A stretch of 64,000 bases of DNA from positions 558,001 to 622,000 of the forward strand of contig NZ_BSDI01000007.1 of assembly GCF_027923225.1 (NCBI RefSeq), in the 5' to 3' direction. The translations under genes and the position numbers were made by a program. Shown here piece by piece: positions 50,010 through 57,125 of the stretch; position 1 is the first letter of the stretch, and every line of letters starts with the position of its first letter. Origin of the DNA: Phytohabitans aurantiacus (GTDB taxonomy: Bacteria > Actinomycetota > Actinomycetes > Mycobacteriales > Micromonosporaceae). Below the pieces are notes generated by a model. It was not told the origin of the DNA, searched no databases, and saw nothing but the letters and a program-made list of their open reading frames with translations.

Positions 50010-50061
50010 TCAGGGCGTCCCTGAAGTCGTTAGAGCGACTTGAGGGACGCCCTGATCACGG
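50004..50061. repeat. 58-bp near-perfect hairpin shared by two convergent genes (bidirectional terminator or mobile repeat)
   Basis: Two 26-nt arms (50004-50029 and 50036-50061) are complementary at 25 positions around the loop TTAGAG. The arms start CCGTGATCAGGGCGTCCCT. The TGATCA in each arm supplies the TGA stop of the gene entering from that side: the kinase on the plus strand and the aminotransferase-fold enzyme on the minus strand. C-rich sequence precedes the hairpin on both gene strands. Confidence 0.85.
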
Positions 50062-51327
50062 AGCGGCGGGGGTGGTCGTCAGGGCGCGGTCGAGTATCTC
50101 CAGCGCTAGGTCGATCTCGTCTTCCGTGACGGTCAACGGCGGGGCGATGCGCAGGACGCTGCCGAAACCGGGGAACTTCACGATGTTGACGTTCAGGCCC
50201 AGGCTCAGGCAGCGCTCGGTCACGGCGGTCGAGTACTCCGGCGCGGGCTCACGGGTCTCCCGGTCCGCAACGAGGTCCACGCCCAGCAGCAGGCCCTGAC
50301 CGCGCACGTCTCCCACCGCCTCGTGACGGCGCTGCAGCTCGACGAGCCCGTCACGCAGCCGCTGCCCCAGCACCGCCGCCCGCGCGGGCAGGTCGTCGCC
50401 GAGCACGGTCTGGAGCACCGCCCGGCCGACCGCCGCTGGCAACGGGTCGGACACGTGCGACGTGAAGTGCAGGAAGCCCTTGGCGACCGCGTCCTCCTCG
50501 ATCGCCGCGCTGGTGACGGTCGCCGACAGCGGCAGCCCGCCGCCGAGGGTCTTCGACAGCGTCAGGATGTCGGGGACGACGTCGTGCTGCGCGAACGCGT
50601 ACATCGCGCCAACCCGGCCCAGCGCGGTCTGCGCCTCGTCGACGATCAGCAGCATGCCGCGGGCCTCGCACGCCGCCTTGAGGCGTGCCAGGTAGCCGGG
50701 CGGCAGCGGCACGATGCCGCCGGAGCTGAGGATCGGCTCAGCGATGACCGCGGCGGGCGCCCCGACGGACTGCACGTCGGCCAGGGACATGCCCACGTCG
50801 AGGCAGGTGAAATCGCAGCGGTCACGGCAGTGGCGGATCGGGCAGCGGTACGCGTTGGGCGTCGGCAGCACCATCGCGCCCGGCATCCCGGGGCCGTATC
50901 CGCGCCGCCCCGCGCTGTAGGTGCTCGACGAGGCGCCCGCTGTCATGCCGTGCCACGAGCCCGCGAACGCCAGCACCTCGTGCCCGCCGGTGTGCAGTTT
51001 GGCCAGGCGCAGCGCCGCCTCGTTGGCCTCTCCCCCGGTCGACAGGAACATCGCGCGTGCGAGGGGCGGCGGGAGCGTCGCCATCAGTTCGCGGGCGAGC
51101 TCGGTGACGTCGCGGGAGAGGAAGCCGCTGAACAGGTGCACGACTCGCCCGCTGGCCTCGGTGAGCGCCTTGATGATCGCCGGGTGGCCGTGGCCGAGGG
51201 TGGCGCACATCTGCCCGGACGTGAAGTCGAGGATGCGCCGGCCGCCTTCGGTGGTCAGCCAGGCACCCTCGGCGCGCGCGATCAGCTCCGCGGAGAACTC
51301 CCCGCCGTACCGGATGAGGTGTTCCAT
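50056..51327 (-). CDS. Class III PLP enzyme, 2,2-dialkylglycine decarboxylase-like
   Basis: A 423-residue fold-type I PLP enzyme. Motifs are LDFTSGQMCATLGHGHPAII, FLSTGGEANEAALRLAKLHT, FAGSWHGMTAGASSST, PAAVIAEPILSSGGIVPLPP, LIVDEAQTALGRVG and LSKTLGGGLPLSATV with Lys259 as the PLP Schiff-base lysine. The overall match, including the insert NAYRCPIRHCRDRCDFTCLD, is closest to 2,2-dialkylglycine decarboxylases, which decarboxylate and transaminate alpha,alpha-disubstituted glycines. It is divergent from a GntR regulator with a palindrome in between, and the regulator is followed by a ureohydrolase. General aminotransferase activity remains possible. Confidence 0.83.
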   Translation of the reverse strand: MEHLIRYGGEFSAELIARAEGAWLTTEGGRRILDFTSGQMCATLGHGHPAIIKALTEASGRVVHLFSGFLSRDVTELARELMATLPPPLARAMFLSTGGEANEAALRLAKLHTGGHEVLAFAGSWHGMTAGASSSTYSAGRRGYGPGMPGAMVLPTPNAYRCPIRHCRDRCDFTCLDVGMSLADVQSVGAPAAVIAEPILSSGGIVPLPPGYLARLKAACEARGMLLIVDEAQTALGRVGAMYAFAQHDVVPDILTLSKTLGGGLPLSATVTSAAIEEDAVAKGFLHFTSHVSDPLPAAVGRAVLQTVLGDDLPARAAVLGQRLRDGLVELQRRHEAVGDVRGQGLLLGVDLVADRETREPAPEYSTAVTERCLSLGLNVNIVKFPGFGSVLRIAPPLTVTEDEIDLALEILDRALTTTPAAP

Positions 51328-51341
51328 GCTGACATGTCAGC
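51328..51341. promoter_or_regulatory. 14-bp perfect palindrome GCTGACATGTCAGC (GntR operator)
   Basis: It directly abuts the start codon of the minus-strand PLP enzyme and lies 34 bp before the gntR start. A second dyad TTGAC-CT-GTCAA is at 51351-51362. FadR-type GntR proteins bind short dyads of this kind, so control of both divergent transcripts by the neighbouring regulator is likely. Confidence 0.65.
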
Positions 51342-51374
51342 ACCGCTGCCTTGACCTGTCAATAGACTGGGCTC

Positions 51375-52064
51375 GTGAGCACCCCGACCGCGACCACCGC
51401 GGCCACCGAGCGGCTGCGCCGCGCGATCATCCGCGCGGAACTGCCGCCGTCGGCCGCGATGTCCGAACAGCAGCTCACCGACCGCTTCGGGCTCAGCAAG
51501 GCGGCGGTACGCGCGGCGCTGGCCCGCCTGCGCGGTGAGGGGCTCGTGCACGCGGAACCCCGGCGCGGCCACGTCGTCGCGCCGCTCACGCTTCGTGACG
51601 TGCGTGAGGTGTACGACCTGCGCCTGCTCGTGGAGCCCGGTGGCGCGGCGGCGGCCACCGGTCACGTCGACACCGCCGCACTGGAGCGCCTGGTCGACAC
51701 GATCGCCGCACCGGTCGACGTCGACGATCCGGACGCGGTCGACCGGTTCCTGGCCGCCAACCGCCAGGTACACGTGACGATCGCGGAGGCGGCCGGCAAC
51801 CGGCGGCTGGCGTCCCTTGTGGAGCGACTGCTCGACGAGAGCGAACGCGCCCTCGTGGTGGGCCTGCACACCGGCATCGCGGCGGGCGGCCTGCGGGTAC
51901 ACCACGAGCACCTCACGATCGTCGGCGCGCTGCGCCTGGGTGACCCCGCCGGGGCGGCACGGGCGATGGAGAACGCGATCCGTCGCTTCCGGGCCGACCT
52001 GCTCGACAAGCTGGCCGCCACACCCGCGATCCTCGACGCCACCTTGACGACGGGGCCACGATGA
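51375..52064 (+). CDS. GntR-family regulator, FadR/FCD subfamily
   Basis: A 229-residue regulator. The winged helix (about 10-70) reads ATERLRRAIIRAELPPSAAM, SEQQLTDRFGLSKAAVRAAL, then ARLRGEGLVHAEPRRGHVV. The all-helical FCD ligand domain follows (VREVYDLRLLVEPGGAAAAT, ANRQVHVTIAEAAGNRRLAS, ALRLGDPAGAARAMENAIRR) with conserved Asp and His positions for metal. The TAGACT at 51363-51368, six bases before the GTG at 51375, suggests a leaderless transcript. It is coupled to the ureohydrolase by an ATGA overlap. Confidence 0.9.
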   Translation: MSTPTATTAATERLRRAIIRAELPPSAAMSEQQLTDRFGLSKAAVRAALARLRGEGLVHAEPRRGHVVAPLTLRDVREVYDLRLLVEPGGAAAATGHVDTAALERLVDTIAAPVDVDDPDAVDRFLAANRQVHVTIAEAAGNRRLASLVERLLDESERALVVGLHTGIAAGGLRVHHEHLTIVGALRLGDPAGAARAMENAIRRFRADLLDKLAATPAILDATLTTGPR

Positions 52065-52942
52065 ATCAGTCGGGATGGTTTCTGCTGGGTGCGCCGTGGG
52101 ACTGCTCCGGCACCGGCCGGGGCGAGCAGGCGGCACCGGCGGCGCTACGTCGCGCTGGACTGTCCACCCTGGTCGCCCACGACCTCGGCGACGCCGCCGC
52201 GGTCATCGACAGCCGGCGCCGCGACCCGGATACCGGGATTCTGGCGCTGCCGGAGACGGTACGGGCCGCCGAGGCGCTCGGCGAGGCTCTCGCTGCGGGG
52301 CTGCGCGACCACCCCGGGCGGCGACCACTGGTGGTGGGCGGTGACTGCAGCATCCTGCTCGGGATCGTGCCGGCGCTGCGTCACCGGTCGGATCGCGTTG
52401 GACTGTGGTTTGTGGACGGTCACCCAGACTACATCGACGCGCTGGCTTCCAGTACCGGCGAAACAGCCGACCTCGACCTGGCCGCGCTGACGGGCGACGG
52501 CCCCGCTCCGCTCGTCGCGTTGGCGGGCGCGGCGCCAGCGGTACCGGCGGAGCTGGCCGTCCTGATCGGACACCGCACCCGGGATCTCGACCCCGACTCG
52601 GCCGCGGAGCTGGCCCGTGTGCCCGCCGCCCTGAGATCGCTCGACGCGGACGCCGTGCGACGCGACCCGGCCGGCGCCGGCGAGCGCGCCGCGAAGTGGC
52701 TCGCGGCGCACCCGGCATGGCTTCACGTCGACCTGGATGTGCTCGACCCCAAGGCCCAGCCCGCGGTCACGTACCCGCAGCCCGGTGGCCCCGACTGGGA
52801 CGACCTGACCGCGCTTCTCAGGCCGCTGGCGCGTTCCCCGCGCCTGCTCGGCGCCAGCGTCGCCGACTTCCGGCCCGACCTGGATCCCACCGGAGCGCTC
52901 GCCGCTCGCATCGTGGCCCTGCTCCGGGACGTACTGCCGTAG
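52061..52942 (+). CDS. Arginase/agmatinase-family ureohydrolase
   Basis: A 293-residue ureohydrolase-fold enzyme. Metal motifs are VVGGDCSILLG, FVDGHPDYIDA (DxHxD) and HVDLDVLDP (DxDxxD). In most family members the first motif is GGDHS, with the histidine binding manganese; here it is Cys, which would alter or remove one metal ligand. The reaction (hydrolysis of a guanidino or formimino group) and the substrate are therefore open. It is coupled to the GntR gene and near the dialkylglycine-decarboxylase-like enzyme, so the three may form one catabolic unit for an unusual nitrogen compound. Confidence 0.83.
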   Translation: MNQSGWFLLGAPWDCSGTGRGEQAAPAALRRAGLSTLVAHDLGDAAAVIDSRRRDPDTGILALPETVRAAEALGEALAAGLRDHPGRRPLVVGGDCSILLGIVPALRHRSDRVGLWFVDGHPDYIDALASSTGETADLDLAALTGDGPAPLVALAGAAPAVPAELAVLIGHRTRDLDPDSAAELARVPAALRSLDADAVRRDPAGAGERAAKWLAAHPAWLHVDLDVLDPKAQPAVTYPQPGGPDWDDLTALLRPLARSPRLLGASVADFRPDLDPTGALAARIVALLRDVLP

Positions 52943-53015
52943 CCGCCCGTACGCTGCCGGGCGTACGCCGAGATGAGTGCCGTGACGGACGTCCGGCGGG
53001 CGGTCACGCCGAAGC

Positions 53016-53522
53016 ATGGACGGCATGGCAATCCGGCTTGGCGGGCGCGCCCGCAAATGGTTTCTGCTGGGGCACATCGTCTCCGCGGCGCTGTGGTTCG
53101 GCGTCGACATCGCGCTCGGTGTACTCGTGCTGACCGCGATCCTCACCGACGACCCGCAGACCGCCGGCACGGCTCTGCAGGCGGTGCGGATGTTCGCGAT
53201 CTGGCCGATGTTCGTCGCGAGCGTCGCCACCCTCGCGACCGGCGTCGTACTGGGAATCGGCAGCAAGTACGGCCTCGTGCGGTACTGGTGGGTCGCCGTC
53301 AAGCTGGCGGCCAACCTGCTGATGTCGTTCCTGATCGCGGCGTCGCTGCGGCCCGGCGTCGACGAGGCGGCACGGATCGGTCGCGACCTGGTGGCCGGCG
53401 GCGTGAGCGAGGTGCCCACCGACCTGCTGTACCCGGTGGTCGTCGCACCGACCCTCCTGGTGATCGCGTTCGTACTGTCAGTGTTCAAGCCCCGCACCCG
53501 CCTCGCGGCACGGCGGTCCTGA
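53016..53522 (+). CDS. DUF2269-like integral membrane protein
   Basis: A 168-residue four-helix membrane protein (FLLGHIVSAALWFGVDIALG, LQAVRMFAIWPMFVASVATL, YGLVRYWWVAVKLAANLLMS, PTLLVIAFVLSVFKPRTRLA). The pattern of a histidine in helix 1 and arginine-containing loops fits the DUF2269 family, whose function is unknown. The alternative start ATG 53025 (MAIRLGGRARKWF) agrees better with family N-termini. Confidence 0.75.
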   Translation: MDGMAIRLGGRARKWFLLGHIVSAALWFGVDIALGVLVLTAILTDDPQTAGTALQAVRMFAIWPMFVASVATLATGVVLGIGSKYGLVRYWWVAVKLAANLLMSFLIAASLRPGVDEAARIGRDLVAGGVSEVPTDLLYPVVVAPTLLVIAFVLSVFKPRTRLAARRS

Positions 53523-53535
53523 AGATCTACAGTCG

Positions 53536-53583
53536 GGTGGCGCCCCGCCCCTCGGGGCGCTGCCCAACGGGCATCGCCACCCG
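53536..53583 (+). ncRNA. Structured leader: possible three-way junction upstream of a lipoprotein gene
   Basis: An outer stem GGGTGGCG (53536-53543) pairs perfectly with CGCCACCC (53576-53583). It encloses two hairpins: CCCCG/CGGGG with loop CCCCT (53544-53558), and TGCCC/GGGCA with loop AAC (53562-53574). An alternative 8-bp hairpin GCGCCCCG/CGGGGCGC (53541-53561) would break the outer stem. It ends 11 bp before the ATG at 53595. It could be a regulatory leader or a terminator for the preceding gene. Confidence 0.4.
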
Positions 53584-53594
53584 GAAAGAGTCAC

Positions 53595-54140
53595 ATGCGA
53601 CGCACCCTCGTTCTCGCCGTTGTCACCCTGTTCTCGGTCAGCGCCTGCGGCGGGACGGACGACACGGCGGCGACACCGACGGCCTCCCCGAGCACGACCG
53701 CGACCGTCGCCCCCAGCGGCCCCGCCACGTACCCGGGCGGAGAGTTCGAGGGCGGCGAGAACCCCGAAGGCGGGTACACGGTCGCGCAGGCGTGCGAGAT
53801 GACGGACCTCGGGTACCCGCTCGGCGAGAGCGCGCAGGCCGACGTGCGAGCCGGGTACGAGGCGGAGCGACGGGGTGACAAGGCCGGCGTCCGGAAGGCG
53901 CTCGACGCGCTCCAGCCGGTCTTCACCAGTACCGCCGCCACCTTCGCGGACACCGCGAGCAAGGTGGCCGACCCCGCGCTGAAGACCGCGCTGAACAGCC
54001 TTTCCGAGGCGGCCGCGAAGGCCACGACGTTCACGACGTTCGCCGAGTTCGACACTATGGAGCAGCTCACCGCGTCGGGTGAGGCCATCCTGAAGATCGA
54101 GTGCCCGAAGGCCGGGTACCAGCTGAAGAACATCAAGTAG
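53595..54140 (+). CDS. Small secreted lipoprotein, function unknown
   Basis: A 181-residue lipoprotein with signal MRRTLVLAVVTLFSVSACGG (lipobox Cys18), a Thr/Ala/Ser/Pro-rich linker (about 22-45) and a helical domain. The helical part carries two cysteines (AQACEMTDLGYPLGE, LKIECPKAGYQL) likely to form a disulfide. It has no recognised domain. It is followed six bases later by the SCO4848-family gene and preceded by a structured leader. Confidence 0.75.
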   Translation: MRRTLVLAVVTLFSVSACGGTDDTAATPTASPSTTATVAPSGPATYPGGEFEGGENPEGGYTVAQACEMTDLGYPLGESAQADVRAGYEAERRGDKAGVRKALDALQPVFTSTAATFADTASKVADPALKTALNSLSEAAAKATTFTTFAEFDTMEQLTASGEAILKIECPKAGYQLKNIK

Positions 54141-54145
54141 GCGGC

Positions 54146-54421
54146 ATGAGGATCTCGCGCGGCTGGGCCGCCTTCCTGGTCGGCGTCGGCGTGTGGACGT
54201 GGGTGATCTGGCCACGGTTCGCGCTCGCGATCTGGAAGGACGGCCGCTCGTGGTCCACCGGACGGGTGGCCGATGGCACGCCGACGAGCTTCCTGTGGGT
54301 ACACGCGCTGCTCATCGCGGCGTCACTGGCCATCGGCACCACCGTCGGCGTACTCGGCGTCCGCGCCTGGCTGGCGGCCCGCCGGCTACGCGAGCGCCTC
54401 CCGGAACCAGGAGAGGAGTAG
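54146..54421 (+). CDS. SCO4848-family small membrane protein
   Basis: A 91-residue protein with two transmembrane helices. The first helix WAAFLVGVGVWTWVIWPRFA and the second WVHALLIAASLAIGTTVGVL match the SCO4848 family, which is conserved in actinobacteria and of unknown function. Its last 36 bp overlap the end of the convergent phosphotransferase gene. The start at ATG 54146 follows the lipoprotein stop by five bases. Confidence 0.8.
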   Translation: MRISRGWAAFLVGVGVWTWVIWPRFALAIWKDGRSWSTGRVADGTPTSFLWVHALLIAASLAIGTTVGVLGVRAWLAARRLRERLPEPGEE

Positions 54422-55306
54422 CTCCAGCGGCCGGCGCCGCCCGGCGAACATGGCGGCCGCCTCGCGGGCGTCGTAGCTCTGGCTGATCGGTGCCGGCCCT
54501 GCCGCGACCCGGTTCAGCATCATCGGCGCGAGCCAGAAATACTTGGCCGCGCCGGTGAGGCGGATCGCGCGGTGCACCGCCGCGTCGCCGCGTGCGTACG
54601 CGGACGTGACGACCTCGGCCACGTCGTCGAGCAACGCCACGTCGACCAGGCCGTCGAAGAACGTGTCGAGCACGAGGTTCGCCGCGTCCTCACCCATCGG
54701 GCCGGGGCCCACGAAGCTCCAGTCGAGCAGCACCGGCCCGCTGCCGTCGAAGACCAGGTTCATGGGCCACACGTCGTGGTGGCACAGGGTGTGGGGCAGC
54801 GCGTCGGTGGCGCGCAGCACCTCGTGCCGACGCGCCCACAGCTCCCGCAGGCCGGCCCGCAGGTCGTCGGGCCACGCGGCGACCGCGACGGGATGGTCCC
54901 ACGGGATCGGCTCGCTGACCGGCCGGCTGGTGGTGTACGCCCGCAGCCAGTCCCGCGACAGCCACGGCTCCGATGTGGACCGTCCACGCCAGACGGCGTG
55001 CGCGGCACCGAGGCGCTCCGCGAAATCACCCAGCATCGCGGGCGTCGCGGCAGTGCCCGGCTGGCCGTCGACGTACTCCAGCCACAGCGCGACCGACCCG
55101 TCTCCGTGCTCCTCATAGTCCACAAGGGAGGGCGCTCGGATGCCGGCGTACACGCTTCCCGCGAGGCCGTCGCCGTACGCCAGCGCCTCGCGCCGCCAGT
55201 AGTTCCAGTGCGCCGGGTCGGTGCTGGTCTCCCAGTGCGCCGGCACACCGGGACGGCCGGGCGGCGTCGCGACCTTCAGGACCGCGGGCCGGCCGCCGCG
55301 CTCCAC
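54386..55306 (-). CDS. Aminoglycoside-phosphotransferase-family kinase, 5'-truncated
   Basis: A 306-residue APH-fold protein. Catalytic residues are visible: the Brenner loop CHHDVWPMNLVF (Asp178) and metal-binding LLDWSFVG (Asp195). The first start codon on this frame is GTG 55306 (VERGGRPAVLKVATPP). However, the frame stays open for 17 more codons upstream, reading QWGATGGIWRVERGG, which matches the nucleotide-binding strand-loop of the family. No start codon occurs in that segment before the TGA at 55358-55360, so the native N-terminus is missing. It is probably a decaying gene or needs another start. The substrate is unknown. Confidence 0.75.
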   Translation of the reverse strand: MERGGRPAVLKVATPPGRPGVPAHWETSTDPAHWNYWRREALAYGDGLAGSVYAGIRAPSLVDYEEHGDGSVALWLEYVDGQPGTAATPAMLGDFAERLGAAHAVWRGRSTSEPWLSRDWLRAYTTSRPVSEPIPWDHPVAVAAWPDDLRAGLRELWARRHEVLRATDALPHTLCHHDVWPMNLVFDGSGPVLLDWSFVGPGPMGEDAANLVLDTFFDGLVDVALLDDVAEVVTSAYARGDAAVHRAIRLTGAAKYFWLAPMMLNRVAAGPAPISQSYDAREAAAMFAGRRRPLELLLSWFREALA

Positions 55307-55415
55307 TCGCCAGATGCCGCCGGTCGCGCCCCATTGAGCGGATTGTGGGCCAACATCTCACCAAGATCCACCAAACCAACGTACGGCCCGCACCAGATCT
55401 ATTCAAAGAGACATT

Positions 55416-55474
55416 GGGCTACCGCGACGCCCGCCGTGCTCCATACCGCTGCTCCCGCGGCCGCACCCTCCCCG
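55416..55474 (+). repeat. Dispersed ~58-bp repeat, copy R3
   Basis: It begins gggctaccgcgacgcccgcc, identical over its first 20 bases to R2 at 40908, and contains ccgctgctcccgcggcc as in R1. All three copies lie in gene-free sequence. R3 lies just beyond the point where the phosphotransferase gene is broken. Confidence 0.6.
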
Positions 55475-55529
55475 TACCCAAAGCCCATCGTCCGCAGGAT
55501 GCCGGACGCGGGCGGTCCCAGGCCGCGTC

Positions 55530-55605
55530 GATCAAGGTCATTCGCATGGATCAAGGACGAACGCACGCGGAAAAGAGATCCAACCACGTGCATTCGCCCT
55601 TGATC
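55530..55605 (-). repeat. 76-bp palindromic element, copy D (inverted orientation)
   Basis: Read on the minus strand, module 1 is GATCAAGGGCGAATGCACG (55605-55587), the loop TGGTTGGATCTCTTTTCCG, module 3 CGTGCGTTCGTCCTTGATC (55567-55549) and module 4 CATGCGAATGACCTTGATC (55548-55530). The two arm differences would be G-U wobbles in RNA. It begins 16 nt after the TAA stop of the minus-strand exporter gene. Confidence 0.88.
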
Positions 55606-55621
55606 GGCGGGCCGGGTGGGG

Positions 55622-57034
55622 TTAGGAGCGGGTGGGGAGGATTAACGCTAGGAGGGTGGCTGCCGCGGTGAAGAGGATTGACCACCAGAACGCCACGTCG
55701 TACGCCGCCGCCAGGCCTGCCGTGCCGTGGCCCGCGTGCTCCACGATGGACCATTGCAGGATGACGGCCAGTACCGCCGTGCCGAACGAGCCGCCGATCT
55801 GCTGTGCCGTCCGGGTGATGATGCTGGCGTGCGGGATCGCCGACCGCTCCAGCCCCTCGTACGAGCTGGCCATCACCGGGATCGTCACCGCGCCGAGCCC
55901 GATCCCGCGCGCTACCAGGGCCGCGACCAGCCACTTCTCGTCCGTACCAGCCCCGGCCAGCGCGAACGGCACCGTCGTCAGCGCCACCACCACCAGACCG
56001 GTGAACGCGATCCACCGCGCGCCGAAGCGGTCGGTCAGCTTGCCGGCGATGCCGCGGCTGGCCAGTACACCGACACCCTGCGCGGCGATGAGCATGCCGG
56101 CCGTGAGCGGGCTCTGCCCGCGGACCTGCTGGAAATAGAGTGGCACGAGCAGCATGGCGCCGTAGAGGGCGAAGCCGGACAGGAAGAGCAGCCCGGTCGC
56201 GGCGCTGAACGAGGGCACCCGGAACAGGCGCACGTCCACGAGGGCGCGGTCGCCGGCGCGCCGGGCCCGGATCGTGAACGCGGCGATCAGCACCAGGCCG
56301 GCGGCCAGCGGCACGAGCACCGACGGGTGACCGAACCCGCCGTCCGTGTCGAGCCGGGCGAGCCCGTACACGACGGCGGCGATGCCGGGCGACAGGAGCG
56401 CGAGGCCGGCGGCGTCGAGACGCGCCTTGCCGGTTCCGGGGAACCGCGGCATCAGCCGCCACGCGAGGATCAACCCGGCGACGCAGAACGGCACGTTGAC
56501 CCAGAAGATCCAGCGCCAGCTCAGGTGCTGCACGATCAGGCCGCCCAGGAACGGGCCGAAGATCGGCCCGAGCAGTACCGGAAAGGTGATCAGCGCCGTC
56601 ACGCTGCCGAGCGAGCGCCCACCGGCGGCCTGCACGAGCAGGGTGGTCAGTACCGGCAGCATGAGCCCGCCGCCGATGCCCTGCAGCACCCGGCAGGCGA
56701 TGAGGCTCGACGCGTCCCAGGCCAGGCTCGCCCCGATCGAGCCGGCGAGGAAGAGCCCGAGCGCGGACATCCACACGACCTTGCCGCCGTACCGGTCGAC
56801 GAGCCAGCCGGTGACCGGTACGGCCATGCCGAGCGCGAGCAGGTAGGCGGTGGTGACCCACTGGATGGTGGTGACGCCGACGCGCAGGTCGCGGGCGAGG
56901 GTGTCGATGGCGACGTTGACGATGGTGGTGTCGAAGACGACGGCGAGTACGCCGGTCAGGAGCACCAGCGCGAGCCGGACGAACGCCGGGTCGAGCCGCT
57001 GGCTGGCCGGTGCTGGTGCCGCGGGCGTGGTCAT
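55622..57034 (-). CDS. DHA2-family MFS multidrug transporter (14 helices)
   Basis: A 470-residue efflux pump. DHA2/EmrB signatures are VFDTTIVNVAIDTLARDLRV (motif D1), WLVDRYGGKVVWMSALGLFL (motif A), RVLQGIGGGLMLPVLTTLLV (motif B) and PIFGPFLGGLIVQHLSWRWI, FWVNVPFCVAG (motif C). The ATG at 57034 follows AAGGAGG. It is divergent from a TetR gene with two mirror-image operator sites between them, so the pump is induced when TetR binds a drug. Palindromic element D begins 16 nt after the stop. Confidence 0.93.
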   Translation of the reverse strand: MTTPAAPAPASQRLDPAFVRLALVLLTGVLAVVFDTTIVNVAIDTLARDLRVGVTTIQWVTTAYLLALGMAVPVTGWLVDRYGGKVVWMSALGLFLAGSIGASLAWDASSLIACRVLQGIGGGLMLPVLTTLLVQAAGGRSLGSVTALITFPVLLGPIFGPFLGGLIVQHLSWRWIFWVNVPFCVAGLILAWRLMPRFPGTGKARLDAAGLALLSPGIAAVVYGLARLDTDGGFGHPSVLVPLAAGLVLIAAFTIRARRAGDRALVDVRLFRVPSFSAATGLLFLSGFALYGAMLLVPLYFQQVRGQSPLTAGMLIAAQGVGVLASRGIAGKLTDRFGARWIAFTGLVVVALTTVPFALAGAGTDEKWLVAALVARGIGLGAVTIPVMASSYEGLERSAIPHASIITRTAQQIGGSFGTAVLAVILQWSIVEHAGHGTAGLAAAYDVAFWWSILFTAAATLLALILPTRS

Positions 57035-57057
57035 GGCGGCCTCCTTGCGAGCAGTAA

Positions 57058-57073
57058 GATACACTCCTGCATC
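57058..57073. promoter_or_regulatory. TetR operator site 1 (exporter side)
   Basis: GATACACTCCTGCATC lies 24 bp upstream of the exporter ATG. It is the reverse complement of site 2 except for two A/G swaps at the outer positions, and is itself an imperfect dyad (ATACA...TGCAT). Confidence 0.7.
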
Positions 57074-57107
57074 TAGCTCTACGCCTCACGGGTCGCGCCG
57101 TCAATAA

Positions 57108-57123
57108 GATACAGGAGTGCATC
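57108..57123. promoter_or_regulatory. TetR operator site 2 (tetR side)
   Basis: GATACAGGAGTGCATC ends two bases before the tetR ATG at 57126 and mirrors site 1. GGAG within it doubles as the likely ribosome site, so TetR binding or its transcript start must be very close to the gene. Together the two sites imply cooperative repression of both directions. Confidence 0.7.
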
Positions 57124-57125
57124 CT

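Larger units (their letters stand above)
55307..55621. other. 315-bp gene-free stretch with two different repeats
   Basis: It holds the truncated 5' coding remnant of the phosphotransferase (55307-55357), about 55 bp of relatively AT-rich sequence, dispersed repeat R3 (55416-55474) and palindromic element D (55530-55605). A 16-nt C-rich (minus strand) spacer then reaches the stop codon of the exporter gene. No gene is seen. Confidence 0.6.
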
